64,000 nt of DNA from Methylobacter sp. S3L5C (GCF_022788635.1 NZ_CP076024.1:186001-250000), one strand, 5' to 3'. Positions 52,248 through 61,680 are shown, counted from the first letter of the stretch. Notes: a model not told the origin generated them from the sequence alone. Numbers and translations are program-made.

Positions 52248-52748
52248 ATGATGAAGCTCTATTGGATCCCTGCTTTACTAGCGGCAATAATATGCGCAAC
52301 AAACACTGTATTGGCTCAAGGAAACCAAATCCCTCAGTCAGAAACTTTTACTGTTCTGGCACAAGGAAGTGACAGTCATATTGAGCAGCAACATTTCCAA
52401 ATTTTACGAGACAACACCGACTTACAAAAACTCTGGGATTCACACTTGGAAGGTGTTTCACCTAAACCTTCTGCACCCGATGTTAATTTTTCCAATGAAA
52501 CTATTATCGCCGCTTTTGCCGGCACTAAAAATACCGGTGGATATGTATTAAATATTACAGGAATTAACGTATATCCGGATCGAGTCCAAATAGATTTATC
52601 ATTGATAAAACCTGGTGATAATTGCATGGTTTCGACAGTGCTTACACAACCCTTTGTATTGGTTAAAACCGCGCAATTGACCGACAAACCCGTTAATTTT
52701 AATCTTCAGTTAAAAGCCAAAAATTGCGAGACCGGAAATATACAATAA
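52248..52748 (+). CDS. PrcB-like secreted protein
   Basis: 166 residues with a signal peptide (MMKLYWIPALLAAIICATNT, then VLAQ). The body matches the PrcB C-terminal domain: FSNETIIAAFAGTKNTGGYV, then a strand pair, then KPGDNCMVSTVLTQPFVLVK. PrcB proteins in spirochetes form a complex with the subtilisin-like protease PrcA. Its place 138 bases after a subtilisin-type protease gene suggests a partner or inhibitor, but the protease here appears disrupted, so this protein may now be orphaned. Upstream of it is a ~52-base sequence that has a decayed copy at 55499. Confidence 0.75.
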   Translation: MMKLYWIPALLAAIICATNTVLAQGNQIPQSETFTVLAQGSDSHIEQQHFQILRDNTDLQKLWDSHLEGVSPKPSAPDVNFSNETIIAAFAGTKNTGGYVLNITGINVYPDRVQIDLSLIKPGDNCMVSTVLTQPFVLVKTAQLTDKPVNFNLQLKAKNCETGNIQ

Positions 52749-52826
52749 GCCAAAATATTTACTGCTGATGTTGGCGATTTTTTTTAACCTTGAAAAATTT
52801 GGTTAAAGCCCGCGTATAAAGTTGTT

Positions 52827-53531
52827 CTAAGTATTGCTTGGCATTCCTTTCAGTAACCACGAAATAAAGTTTTCACGGTTACGCGAGCAGATAATAACCT
52901 TGCCTTTACCTGAAAACTTTAACACCATGCCTTCACCACTGGTAACACTGTTGACCAGCGACCCCAAAAAACCACCCGATTGTTGCGTAGCGACGGAAAT
53001 CTCATGATGTAACGCACTATCCCAAGCGACCACATGGGCATTATCAATAATAATATCTTTACCAGGCTCCACATCCAGAACAAAACTGGAGCCAAAACCC
53101 GATACTGCCAACTTGCCAACTCCCGATGCTTCACAAATAAAAAAACCACCAGTTTGACCAAACATGGCTGTACCCAGACTTTGTGTGCGGACATTCAAAG
53201 TAACGCCACTTTCAGCCGCAACAAAGGCACCATCAGTGATGCTGTAACTGGTTGCGCCAATTTCTAAAACCTGAATGGCACCCGGCAATGTTGGTGACAA
53301 CAAACAATCACCATCACCTCGAACAGCTTCAATATGTTGCTGAAAAAACGATTCCCCATTGGCAAAGCGACGCATCAAGGCACTACCCAAACCGCCCGTC
53401 ATTTTTCCCTTTAGCTCCAAAGCGCTTTCCATCATCACCATGGCATTAGATTCACAATAAATCTTTTCGCCACGTAATAAACTGACATGCAAAAAGGGAT
53501 CAATTTCGCCCGTTACTGTAAATTGCGCCAC
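52827..53531 (-). CDS. AIM24 / TIGR00266-family protein
   Basis: 234 residues of repeated beta strands typical of the TIGR00266 (AIM24) family: PFLHVSLLRGEKIYCESNAM, then ALELKGKMTGGLGSALMRRF, GESFFQQHIEAVRGDGDCLL and DIIIDNAHVVAWDSALHHEI. The GGLGSAL and SGFLGSLVNSVTSGEG-like glycine stretches are characteristic. The cellular role of the bacterial proteins is unknown; the yeast relative supports mitochondrial organisation. No signal peptide. It stands alone between convergent and tandem neighbours. Confidence 0.85.
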   Translation of the reverse strand: MAQFTVTGEIDPFLHVSLLRGEKIYCESNAMVMMESALELKGKMTGGLGSALMRRFANGESFFQQHIEAVRGDGDCLLSPTLPGAIQVLEIGATSYSITDGAFVAAESGVTLNVRTQSLGTAMFGQTGGFFICEASGVGKLAVSGFGSSFVLDVEPGKDIIIDNAHVVAWDSALHHEISVATQQSGGFLGSLVNSVTSGEGMVLKFSGKGKVIICSRNRENFISWLLKGMPSNT

Positions 53532-53647
53532 ACATTCTCTCCATTAAAAATCAACCAGCCAAAGGGCAAATCGTCGATTTACCTTATTATTTAAAGCCAT
53601 GATACAACGAAATAGACCTCCGACCTGAACCAGGCTAATTTTATTGA

Positions 53648-53693
53648 CCACGAAGACACAAAGTTTTTCTTCGTGCCCTTCGTATCTTCGTGG
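53648..53693. repeat. dispersed palindrome ccacgaagaca...cttcgtgg
   Basis: ccacgaaga at the left and tcttcgtgg at the right frame a 46-base palindrome. Related sequences occur at 59331, 62355 and 62476. All lie between genes, as expected of REP-like or MITE-like elements that may also stop transcription. Confidence 0.8.
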
Positions 53694-53729
53694 CGGCATT
53701 CTTTTAAGATTTATCTGTTATTACGGTTT

Positions 53730-55403
53730 TCAAGACCCCGATAATTGTTCACGAACTTCCATGACCTGATTGACGACGGCATCAATGGCTTTCAGGTCAG
53801 TCCACGGACTCATGATAAAAGACTTTAAAGCGGCGACTGCCGGGCCATTCGGGTAATTTGCATACCGATAAGCCAATGTCCAGGAAAGTAATACACCCTC
53901 GCCTTGCATGACGCGCTCACAAATCAAATCAAATATTTGGCGATTATACTGATTATGTTCCATTAACTGGCTACGATAATCAGGATCATTAAGCTCGCAA
54001 TGCAAGGCTTTTTCAGCATCCACACCAGGGGGGTAAACCCGAAACAGGGTTACCGGTCCATAGTTGTAGTCGTTTAGCACCTGAATACAGTCATGTCGCT
54101 CCAAACGCTCGCGCAGCATTTCCGCCATTTCTATATTATGCCCAATAAGTACACGATAACCTTGCTTACCCAATAGCGTCATACTGGCCAATGCTGCAAG
54201 CGCTCCGGCACCGGAACGGGAGCATTCCAGCGTATAGATGCCGGGATGATAATGTCCGCCCTGATAAAGATACGGCATTTGTTCCGGCTCACGACTAAGT
54301 AAAGCCAGTGAACTACGATCTTTTATCAAAATTACACTTGAAATATAAGGCGCATAACCGGTCTTGTGTAAATCAATGCCAATGCTGTCAGCCATCTGCA
54401 AGCTGTCAATACGTTCCAACGAATCGGTTAATGATCGTAAGGTTCGGGCATGAAAACCCAAAGGATTATCTTCAAAATTGTAATCCCGAAATACCGACCA
54501 TGCCCAACCAATCACAGCATCCGCATGCACATGTGGAATGTAATCCAGACCATATTCATCGACCAGATTGTCACGCAAATGCACAATGGCCGCCAAATCA
54601 TCGATACCAAACGCATCAGTCGTACCGAGCGTGGCAATAATTACGGCGACTTTTTCCCCACGACTTAACGCCGCACGCAGAGCATCCTCCAATGCCGACA
54701 ACGACATCTCGTTATTTGAGGTCGACGCAACGGCTATCAGGTTTTTTGTTCCCAAACCTAACCATCCTGCAACATTTAATCGTGAATAATGGGATACATC
54801 AGAGGAGAAAATTTTAAAATCTTCGCGAATACCTTCCTGCATACCCCGCCCTCCCAATATTTTTTCGATACCTAATTTACAGCCATAAAGAATGGTACCG
54901 GTACCACCGAAAGTGAACAAACCACCTGCTTGTTGAGGGTCATAACCGACCAAATTGGAAAGCATCGCAATAGACTCAATTTCCGCTTCAGAAAATCGTC
55001 CGGCATATTCATCAGTAATAATGTTGGGATTATAAATCGCCGCCGCAACAAATGCGGTAATACTCGGAATGGTTGGTGGTGGTATAACATTAAGTTGAGC
55101 GTTGGGATGAGACCAGATTGTCATGCCCTGACAATAATCGGCCAATAACCCGATCATGTCCTCAATAGAACTGATGGCCTCAGGGAATACCGCCTGCTGA
55201 CTGGCCTCGTAATGACTATTTTTGATACCGTTACCCAGCAGTGGCTTGGCCGATTTAAGGCTGTCAACCTGATCCAGAAAACGTGAAATAGAATGGACAA
55301 AATAACCATCCATAATAGGATCAGATACGGGAGATGGAAAGTAAGTCTTTAGATGCTCAAGCACATCAGCATAATGATGCCATTGTTTTCTCTCAATTGC
55401 CAT
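53730..55403 (-). CDS. PLP-dependent amino-acid decarboxylase (group II)
   Basis: 557 residues of the glutamate/aromatic-amino-acid decarboxylase superfamily. PLP-binding Lys sits in DSIGIDLHKTGYAPYISS; the cofactor site also shows GGLFTFGGTGTILYGCKLGI, SDVSHYSRLNVAGWLGLGTK and HVHADAVIGWAWS, the Asp that contacts the pyridine ring. Substrate cannot be read from the sequence: tyrosine, aspartate or glutamate are all possible. A very strong ribosome binding site, GGAGG, precedes ATG 55403. It stands alone with no transporter beside it, so an acid-resistance antiporter arrangement is not supported. Confidence 0.85.
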   Translation of the reverse strand: MAIERKQWHHYADVLEHLKTYFPSPVSDPIMDGYFVHSISRFLDQVDSLKSAKPLLGNGIKNSHYEASQQAVFPEAISSIEDMIGLLADYCQGMTIWSHPNAQLNVIPPPTIPSITAFVAAAIYNPNIITDEYAGRFSEAEIESIAMLSNLVGYDPQQAGGLFTFGGTGTILYGCKLGIEKILGGRGMQEGIREDFKIFSSDVSHYSRLNVAGWLGLGTKNLIAVASTSNNEMSLSALEDALRAALSRGEKVAVIIATLGTTDAFGIDDLAAIVHLRDNLVDEYGLDYIPHVHADAVIGWAWSVFRDYNFEDNPLGFHARTLRSLTDSLERIDSLQMADSIGIDLHKTGYAPYISSVILIKDRSSLALLSREPEQMPYLYQGGHYHPGIYTLECSRSGAGALAALASMTLLGKQGYRVLIGHNIEMAEMLRERLERHDCIQVLNDYNYGPVTLFRVYPPGVDAEKALHCELNDPDYRSQLMEHNQYNRQIFDLICERVMQGEGVLLSWTLAYRYANYPNGPAVAALKSFIMSPWTDLKAIDAVVNQVMEVREQLSGS

Positions 55404-56170
55404 CGTAACCTCCTATTTATTTATTAACCTGGCTAGCCTCTATTGAGAGTTTACCTGACGAATTTGGTTTGAAACAACCTTCTTGTTTCAATATTGTCTT
55501 TCAGAAATTAAACTTCCATTCCCGTCGTTATAAGCTCATACAGATAACATCCATTGAAGGGTTGGTATCTGTTGGCATCGAAATTATTTATCTGAAAATC
55601 TATAGTAACGGCTTACACTCAAGCTCATCAGAGAGTATGGTGTTTTTTATCCGGGTATTTCTGTTGCAAAAACATCCTGTTAGGGATCAAAAAGAACGCT
55701 CCTTGTCTATCACCGCTAAAAATATGCTTGGCTGTTTGCGAAACATAACTGGCTATGGATCATCATTTTATGTTTTAAAACCGAACAACAAGACATTGCG
55801 ATTTGTTAATTCAAAGCTAAGCTTCGCTTGAACTTTTTGAGTTAAAACGGGGTTGTAATTTGTTGGGGTTCGTAAACCCAACCACGCTGTATCGGAACGA
55901 ATGTAAGTTGGGCTAAACAACTTACAGCCCAACATTTCAAAGCTTGTTGGACTTGATATATAGATTGCTCTGAAAATCAAATAATCCTGATTTGAATGTT
56001 GGGCTTCCTGTCGTCAGCCGAACCTACGGCCTGCCCGAGAATAGCAACCGTAGCGAGGGAAAGCAATTTTGGTCATTTGAGGCAAATAGTTGTTCTATTT
56101 AACGAAAATGAGCAGGAAATCTGGCAAAAATAGCTTTTCCGCAGTAGATTTTCTATTCTCGGACAACCTC
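55404..56170. other. intergenic with decayed repeats
   Basis: About 770 bases without a convincing gene. It holds the PLP gene's promoter, the decayed copy of the prcB upstream sequence (55499-55551), a 120-codon frame with no family features, and a REP-like palindrome gttgggctaaacaacttac... at 55903-55933, with gttgggc again at 55998. The left end of the IS630 copy follows. Confidence 0.6.
55499..55551 (+). repeat. decayed copy of sequence upstream of the prcB-like gene
   Basis: Begins cttTCAGAAATTAAA and ends ctcatacagataa, as does 52169-52220; about three quarters of positions agree by eye, with conserved ends. It is either a remnant of a duplicated gene start or a small mobile repeat. 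No PrcB-like coding follows it. Confidence 0.6.
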
Positions 56171-56174
56171 CTAG

Positions 56175-57389
56175 TACTCAGTCAATCTGATAATGTCGGA
56201 TAAAGTTTCTTCAGTTTTATCCGTGCATCCTCCGTGGTAAACCGCCATTTCATAGGCCGAGCAATAGTATTTCTTTTTTCTTGCCACGCTAAAATTTCTG
56301 TTTTTAACATTTCTTGATCTGGAATGCGGCGATCCATACATTGCCGTGACAGGATGCTTAATTCTATCTCGGCCATATTTAACCAACTGCCATGCTTGGG
56401 CGTGTAGTGTATTTCTAGTTTTTCAAGAATTCTTCTCGCCTCTTTTGGCTCAAATGCCTTATATAAAGAGGCACCAGTATGGGTATTCAGATTATCCATA
56501 ACCAGGGTAATACGTTTAGCCTGCGGGTAATGGACATCAACCAGGTTACGAATTTGATGCGCCCAATCAATGGCCGTTCTTTGATCGGTTACCTCAACAA
56601 ACCGTTTGCCCTGCAAGGGTTCAAAAAACATAAAAATATTGCTCACTCCATTACGCTCATATTCCGTGTCGTACCGAGCGACCGTGCCAGGCTTTGCCGG
56701 TATTGGTGTTCGCGTGTCTTTAATCTGTTGCTTGCTGCTTTCATCCATGCAAATCAGTGGTTGCGCTTCATCATAAGGTCGCTTGTAAACCTCAAGCGTA
56801 TCTTCCATAGCACAAACAAACTCAGCATTTTTTTTAGCCGGAATACACCACTCTTTATTTTGCCAGGGTTTTAATTCGTTTTTTTTAAGGTTTGCCGGAT
56901 AGTTTCATGCGATACACTTTCAATATAACCCAGCTCAACCATCTGCTGTCCAAGTAAACGTAATGTCCAGCGACTACGCCCTTCAGGTGCATCGCCACAA
57001 CTTAACGCGATCAAACGGGCTTCATTCTCTCCATCAATAGTACGACTTCTAACCCGAATTGACTTTGCCCGGTTTAAAGCCGATTCCAAGCCTTCTTGAA
57101 CCAGTCGCTCCCGGACTCGTTCAACGGTACGTCTTGAAATACCAAAAGCTTCACTTATTGGCCGGTCCAGCCATTTTTCTCCTAACTCGCTAACATCCGC
57201 TTTCAGCAGTATTTCAGCGTGTAACCTTTTATGAGCGGCCACTTTTCCGGTATGAATCAAACTTCCCAAATAAGCGCGTTCATCTTCCGTTAGTCGTACT
57301 ATGTATTTCTTTTTCAATGGTGTTTATTAATGGCAATGTAAAGACATTATATGGGGGCTATCATTCGACATATCAACGCTGACTGAGTA
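56175..57389. mobile_element. IS630-family insertion sequence
   Basis: Terminal inverted repeats tactcagtca (56175) and tgactgagta (57380-57389) are followed inward by imperfect arms (tctgataatgtcgg / tatgtcgaatg). Both ends are bordered by ctag, the preferred IS630 target with TA duplication. About 1.2 kb, one transposase in two overlapping frames. It sits 370 bases beyond the end of the truncated avd remnant. Confidence 0.9.
56182..57317 (-). CDS. IS630 transposase, two frames joined by -1 frameshift
   Basis: The first frame (57317 to 56871, 148 codons) holds the helix-turn-helix part: DRPISEAFGISRRTVERVRE, then GRSRWTLRLLGQQMVELGYI. At its end an A8 run (ttaaaaaaaacg, near 56885) lets the ribosome slip back one base into the second frame, which reads KNELKPWQNKEWCIPAKK and then the DDE domain: PLICMDESSKQQIKDTRTPI (Asp), RITLVMDNLNTHTGASLYKA (Asp), and HGSWLNMAEIELSILSRQCM (Glu). 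Programmed -1 slippage on an A-run is usual for this family, so the gene is probably functional. The stop lies eight bases from the IS end. Confidence 0.85.
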
Positions 57390-57430
57390 CTAGCTTACGA
57401 GTTGCCTTGGTTTAAGTTGATAGCCAAGAA

Positions 57431-57512
57431 TAGGATGGGTAGAGCAATGTGAAACCCATCGCATAAGGAATCAATTATGATGGGTTTCGGCTATCGCCTC
57501 TACCCATCCTAC
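57431..57512. repeat. 82 bp dispersed-type palindrome taggatgggtagag...
   Basis: Left arm taggatgggtagagc with gaaacccatc, right arm gatgggttt then ctctacccatccta. The outer arms are exact for 14 bases. It is a folded intergenic element of a kind that recurs in related genomes. The remainder of 57394-57759 contains nothing gene-like. Confidence 0.75.
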
Positions 57513-57759
57513 AGGCTAACTAATTGAGATAAAAACGTAAAGTACCAACCATTTTTTCAAAAAATACCGAAAGCGGTTATAGGACAAGTTTCCCGTATTT
57601 TGAATTCTTTCACAGTCTCTACCGCTAATACGCCCTACTTTTAATCCGTCTTACGGCCTTGCTTTATTGGCATTATAGAAACTTCTATACTCCGTGTGGT
57701 CGAAATTGCAAAAAAATAGAAATACATTAACCCATTGTAAAATATGGTGTTAAATGTTT

Positions 57760-57933
57760 TTAAAAATCAGCAGTAGTAACCACACGTAGTATAACCAGTT
57801 GCACGGCACCCCGTTTGATATCCTGCCCCAAGGTGTACTTATACTCTTTGGAGAAATCTTTGGTTATTTCAGAAATTTTCAGAATCAGTTTATAGGTATC
57901 CCGGTAAACCGGCGAGTCGTAGTAAAATGCCAT
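57760..57933 (-). pseudogene. avd: avd remnant (DGR accessory, four-helix bundle), truncated
   Basis: 57 codons: MAFYYDSPVYRDTYKLILKI, then SEITKDFSKEYKYTLGQDIK, RGAVQLV, then unrelated residues to a stop. The first 47 residues match the start of Avd, the four-helix-bundle accessory protein of diversity-generating retroelements, which is normally near 120 residues; the last ten do not. The match was made from memory of family sequence. It follows the variable-protein gene by 49 bases, the normal avd position. After it, where template repeat and reverse transcriptase should come, there is neither. Confidence 0.7.
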
Positions 57934-57982
57934 CACTCAAAAAATCGCCTGCCTGAAGCGGGAACAGGAAAGGGTTAAATAG

Positions 57983-58114
57983 TTAAAAAGCTCGAATCGC
58001 ACGCACTGGGAGCTTGCCGAATTTAGAGCCGCTCCACTGAAAGCCGCCTGGGGTACCAATGGTAAAAAACTGGCGCCACGCACTGTTGTACTCGAACTCA
58101 GTAGAACTCCAGTA
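57983..58114 (-). other. candidate variable repeat (VR) at 3' end of DGR target
   Basis: Codes residues 211-253: YWSSTEFEYNSAWRQFFTIG, then TPGGFQWSGSKFGKLPVRAI. DGR variable regions of this lectin-like type keep YWSSTE, AW and VRA-RAF fixed while surface positions derive from AAC codons in the template. Here the fixed positions hold and the others are mixed (Phe, Tyr, Ser, Arg, Thr, Gly, Ile). No template copy was found in the window. Confidence 0.6.
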
Positions 58115-58744
58115 GCCCATATCAGAAAAACCACCCACAACTTGGTTCATTTTGGCCGCATATAATAAATTTAATTCCTTCATTGACGGCAAATACCAGT
58201 CGCCATAGCAGGTTTCAATGAATGATCCAAAATAATCACAAGGTGTAACACCATCGTCTTGTACCCTATAATCAGCAGCCACTTTGGCCGCAAAATTACC
58301 GGGTTTACTATCTCCGATTTGAGTCGCCACTATGATTGCTGTATTCATTACGCCAGCACCTATGCCGTCACCGGTAGCACCCGTTACTCTATCAATTCCG
58401 TTACACCATTGTATGCCAGCACTTTGATCCCTTTTGGCTGCAATTAAACCATGTTGGCCGTCATCATCTACCCAAAACACAATCCCGCCTTGATAGGTTT
58501 CGCCAATAACATGGAATGAACAGCTGGTGCCGTCGGCACCTTTTGGTCCTGCTGGACCAGTTGCTCCGACAGGACCTGCTGGACCTTGTGGGCCTATTTG
58601 TCCCTTGTCATCTTTATCGCCCTTATCGCCTCTGCCTCCTCTGTCACCTTGATTAGTTTGAGTAGCTTGAGCGGTGCCTATAGATAACGGCACTAGCATC
58701 AATGCTATTGCGATCACCAAGGGTTTTAACATTTGGTTTTTCAT
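57983..58744 (-). CDS. collagen-like secreted protein with DUF1566/C-lectin fold, DGR target type
   Basis: 253 residues. Signal peptide (LVIAIALMLVPLSIGTAQA, cleavage near 26), then an acidic/basic Gly-rich stretch and five to seven collagen-like Gly-X-Y triplets (GPQGPAGPVGATGPAGPKG, residues 51-69), then a lectin-like domain (GGIVFWVDDDGQHGLIAA, DWYLPSMKELNLLY, YWSSTE, VRAIRAF). The collagen stalk could present a variable head at the cell surface. Start ATG 58744 has GAGG nine bases before it; the frame runs 13 codons further upstream. A truncated avd follows. It looks like the target of a diversity-generating retroelement whose enzyme is missing here. Confidence 0.75.
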   Translation of the reverse strand: MKNQMLKPLVIAIALMLVPLSIGTAQATQTNQGDRGGRGDKGDKDDKGQIGPQGPAGPVGATGPAGPKGADGTSCSFHVIGETYQGGIVFWVDDDGQHGLIAAKRDQSAGIQWCNGIDRVTGATGDGIGAGVMNTAIIVATQIGDSKPGNFAAKVAADYRVQDDGVTPCDYFGSFIETCYGDWYLPSMKELNLLYAAKMNQVVGGFSDMGYWSSTEFEYNSAWRQFFTIGTPGGFQWSGSKFGKLPVRAIRAF

Positions 58745-58997
58745 AAAATGCATCCTCATCAGTTTTACAAAGATGCAATTCAAGCATTAACTTACTGCGC
58801 ACAGAACCCAGATTTACTAAAGCATGTAAATTTCCGCAAGCATTGCATAAGTCTCTCAGTCAGCTAATTTATAGTGGAGTTAACCAGATTCGTAACTATG
58901 AAAGATAAAAACAAGTCAGAATTTATTAACAGAAAATTAAGCGAACTGTGAGTTGTGTGAAAAAAGATCCCATATGCCATCGTTAGAAAAAACGGCT

Positions 58998-59049
58998 TAG
59001 GTATCATTAAGAACTGGGCTAGGTATCATTAAGAACTGGGCTAGGTAAG
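58998..59049. repeat. 22 bp tandem duplication
   Basis: taggtatcattaagaactgg plus gc occurs twice in tandem (58998, 59020) followed by a partial third. It lies in the 670-base gap 58745-59415, which otherwise holds only a possible hairpin around 59223-59303 (tttacccat / atgggtaaa) and a dispersed repeat near 59331. No gene is seen there. Confidence 0.8.
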
Positions 59050-59330
59050 AAGTATGATGCTTAAAATAAAAAATACAATCCGTATAAATACCTATAATAA
59101 CTAGCTAGCAAATTAAGCGGCTTTAATATTGAGCATCGTTCCTACGGTATCCGAAAATTTAGCTACAAAGAGGTCATCACTCCAAAAAAACTGTAGTATA
59201 AAATAATTCGCCACGAACATTTACCCATCTACCAGATGCTTCTAATCTGAAGGTGTATTAGAATAATTTCTACCTACAGACCATGAAGGTCTGCTATGGG
59301 TAAATGACCTGCACAAAGCCACACTTTCTT

Positions 59331-59359
59331 TCTTCGTGTTCTTCGTGTCTTCGTGGTGA
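59331..59359. repeat. dispersed repeat tcttcgtgttcttcgtgtct...
   Basis: Half of the ccacgaagacacgaag palindrome family (compare 53648 and 62355). It lies 57 bases past the comEC stop codon, so it could end that transcript. Confidence 0.7.
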
Positions 59360-59415
59360 AAGCATTTAAGCTTTTGCAGATTTACCTGGTGATGCTGCAA
59401 GCAAATCTTTGCCGC

Positions 59416-61680
59416 TTATTTAAAATTCCAATATTTACTGTCTGTATCACGCTGTGACTGCACCAGCCAGAAACCCTCTGCTACGCTAATCGTAAGCGCA
59501 CCACTGTCAGCGCTGTTGAACCATTTTGCTTTTATTCGCTGATAATGCGCCAAAACATCCTGATGCGGATGGCCAAACTGATTGCGATAGCCTGATGAAA
59601 TTAACACATAGTCTGGTTGAACAGCCTGAAGAAACGACAGTGTCGATGACGTTTTACTACCGTGATGAGGGGCAATTAATATGTCGGCCTTTAACTTATT
59701 GCCATAAGTCTCAACCAGCCAAGATTCCGCTGCAGCCTCTATATCACTGGTCAGCAACACAGCCCCCTGTTTAGACTGAATTTTTAATACACAGGAGTTA
59801 TCATTTTCCGAAACAAACGGATGCTGTGGCGATAGTAAAGTGAACCTGACACTATCCCATTCCCAGGATTGCCCGGTAGCACAAACAACTGGAGAATAAT
59901 CGCTTAACTGTTCGGGAGCACTGGTTAATACCTGCTCTGTGGGCATCCCAGCTAATAAAGATACCGCTCCACCAATATGGTCATTGTCACCGTGGCTAAT
60001 AATAAGTTTGTTAATTTTGCTTACCCCTTGCTGCCTTAAGAAAGGCAATAACGTATTCTTGCCAATATCGCTTTCCTCTGAAAATTTGGAACCGGCATCA
60101 TAAACCAACCAATGATTGGTCGTTTGTACGACTATAGACAAGGCTTGCCCGACATCCAGTAGAGTCATGTTAATAGCGCCTGATTCAGGTTTTTTTGATG
60201 CGGTAAAAACCAAAGGTAAAAACATGACCAGACTTAACCACCGCGCTGGAATACCGCGAGGCGCAAGCAATAATAAAACCCCGGGGATGGCAAGTACCAA
60301 AGCCCATAATGGGGGTTGGGCGTGATTTATGATTGCTAACGGCAACTCTGCCAAATGAACTAACAGCCACCATAAGCCTTGCAAGATAATATCAACAACC
60401 ATAAACAGCTTGCCGGCCAATAACTGCGAAGCAAACATAATAATGACCCCCAGTAATGACAAAGGCACTACCAACAGACTGATAACGGGTACAGCAATAA
60501 AATTGGCTAATGGCGAGCAAAGTGAAACCTGTTGAAAAAAGAACAGTAACAATGGCGATAATCCCACCGAGGTTGCCCAATTGATTTTTATCATTTCAAG
60601 AAGATAACCCGGATTGCCCAAGCGCCCGGCAACGGTATAAACAATCAAGCTGACAGCAAGAAAGGATAGCCAGAAGCCAACGGATAAAACTGCCAAAGGA
60701 TCAAATATCAATACGGCAAACAAGGCAACAGCCAGGGTATTAAAGGGCCGGGTATTACGCTGAAGAAAAATGGCCAGCATAACAATGGCAAGCATGATTA
60801 CCGAGCGTTGGGTTGGCACCGAAAACCCCGCCAACCCGGCGTAAAAGACAGCCATAACCATCGCGGCAACGGTAGCAACTCTTTGCGGTGACCACCCCAG
60901 CAGCCCTGTTCTGGCCCACAGGTTAAGTACCAAAAAATAAACCAAACCGGCGATCAGCCCAACATGCGAACCGGAAATAACAACCAGATGCGTCGTTCCG
61001 GTTTTACGAAAAACGTCCCATTGATTTTGCGTAATACTACTGCCATCGCCAATAGTTAATGCCTTAATTAAAGCAAGACTTGGACTGTCAGGTAAAGTAA
61101 GCGACAGACGGTCAATAATGCTTTGCCGCCACACAGCAATACTGCTCCAAGCTGACTTCCGCCCCAGTAAAACCGGTATTTGACTGGTAGGGCGCACATA
61201 GCCGACAGCACTAACACCTTGGGTAAATAACCAGCGTTCATAATCAAATCCACCCGGATTTAAACTACCATGAGGCTGCTTTAATTTAACAGTAAAAGAC
61301 CAATGCTCACCGGCTTTAATGGTTTGATCAGGAAAATACCAACTTAATCTTATTTTGGAGGGTAACTTTTGTGCTGAGTGGGTCACGACAAAATCAAAAC
61401 GCGTACTTCTTTCATCCTGCTCAGGTAAATCAACAATAAAACCGTTAACGGGAATATCAATGCCCTCAAGAGATTCAGGCAACCGGTCGGCTAACCGACT
61501 CATTGCAAACACTATTGCCCACAATAAGCCGATAACAAAAAACAGCCACCGCCAATACCTCAACCATGCCATAATGCCGGCAGAAGCAGCGACGACTATT
61601 AGCCACTGAATTCCCGGCAATGCCGAAAACTGCTGAACGACTAAAAGTCCGGCTAGAAATGACAGGGCAGAAACAATCAT
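59416..61680 (-). CDS. comEC: ComEC/Rec2 DNA-uptake channel protein
   Basis: 754 residues. Ten or so membrane helices begin at the N-terminus; a DUF4131-type OB region lies near 50-170; the competence (ComEC) domain has KALTIGDGSSITQNQWDVFR, TGTTHLVVISGSHVGLIAGL and GFSVPTQRSVIMLAIVMLAI; the C-terminal metallo-beta-lactamase-like domain has DVGQALSIVV, ISHGDNDHIGGAVSL and APHHGSKTSST. It carries single-stranded DNA across the inner membrane in transformation. It is complete, so natural competence is possible, though no pilus gene is in the window. AAGGAG precedes the ATG. Divergent from the DUF2062 gene. Confidence 0.93.
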   Translation of the reverse strand: MIVSALSFLAGLLVVQQFSALPGIQWLIVVAASAGIMAWLRYWRWLFFVIGLLWAIVFAMSRLADRLPESLEGIDIPVNGFIVDLPEQDERSTRFDFVVTHSAQKLPSKIRLSWYFPDQTIKAGEHWSFTVKLKQPHGSLNPGGFDYERWLFTQGVSAVGYVRPTSQIPVLLGRKSAWSSIAVWRQSIIDRLSLTLPDSPSLALIKALTIGDGSSITQNQWDVFRKTGTTHLVVISGSHVGLIAGLVYFLVLNLWARTGLLGWSPQRVATVAAMVMAVFYAGLAGFSVPTQRSVIMLAIVMLAIFLQRNTRPFNTLAVALFAVLIFDPLAVLSVGFWLSFLAVSLIVYTVAGRLGNPGYLLEMIKINWATSVGLSPLLLFFFQQVSLCSPLANFIAVPVISLLVVPLSLLGVIIMFASQLLAGKLFMVVDIILQGLWWLLVHLAELPLAIINHAQPPLWALVLAIPGVLLLLAPRGIPARWLSLVMFLPLVFTASKKPESGAINMTLLDVGQALSIVVQTTNHWLVYDAGSKFSEESDIGKNTLLPFLRQQGVSKINKLIISHGDNDHIGGAVSLLAGMPTEQVLTSAPEQLSDYSPVVCATGQSWEWDSVRFTLLSPQHPFVSENDNSCVLKIQSKQGAVLLTSDIEAAAESWLVETYGNKLKADILIAPHHGSKTSSTLSFLQAVQPDYVLISSGYRNQFGHPHQDVLAHYQRIKAKWFNSADSGALTISVAEGFWLVQSQRDTDSKYWNFK

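Noticed and set aside
55469-55831. 120-codon frame upstream of IS630
   Set aside because: Composition is unlike neighbouring genes, no homologous motif was recognised, and its start lies in a decayed repeat.
56175-57389. Two separate degraded transposase genes
   Set aside because: The frames join cleanly by -1 slippage at an A8 run and both terminal repeats are intact, so one functional IS630 transposase is the better reading.
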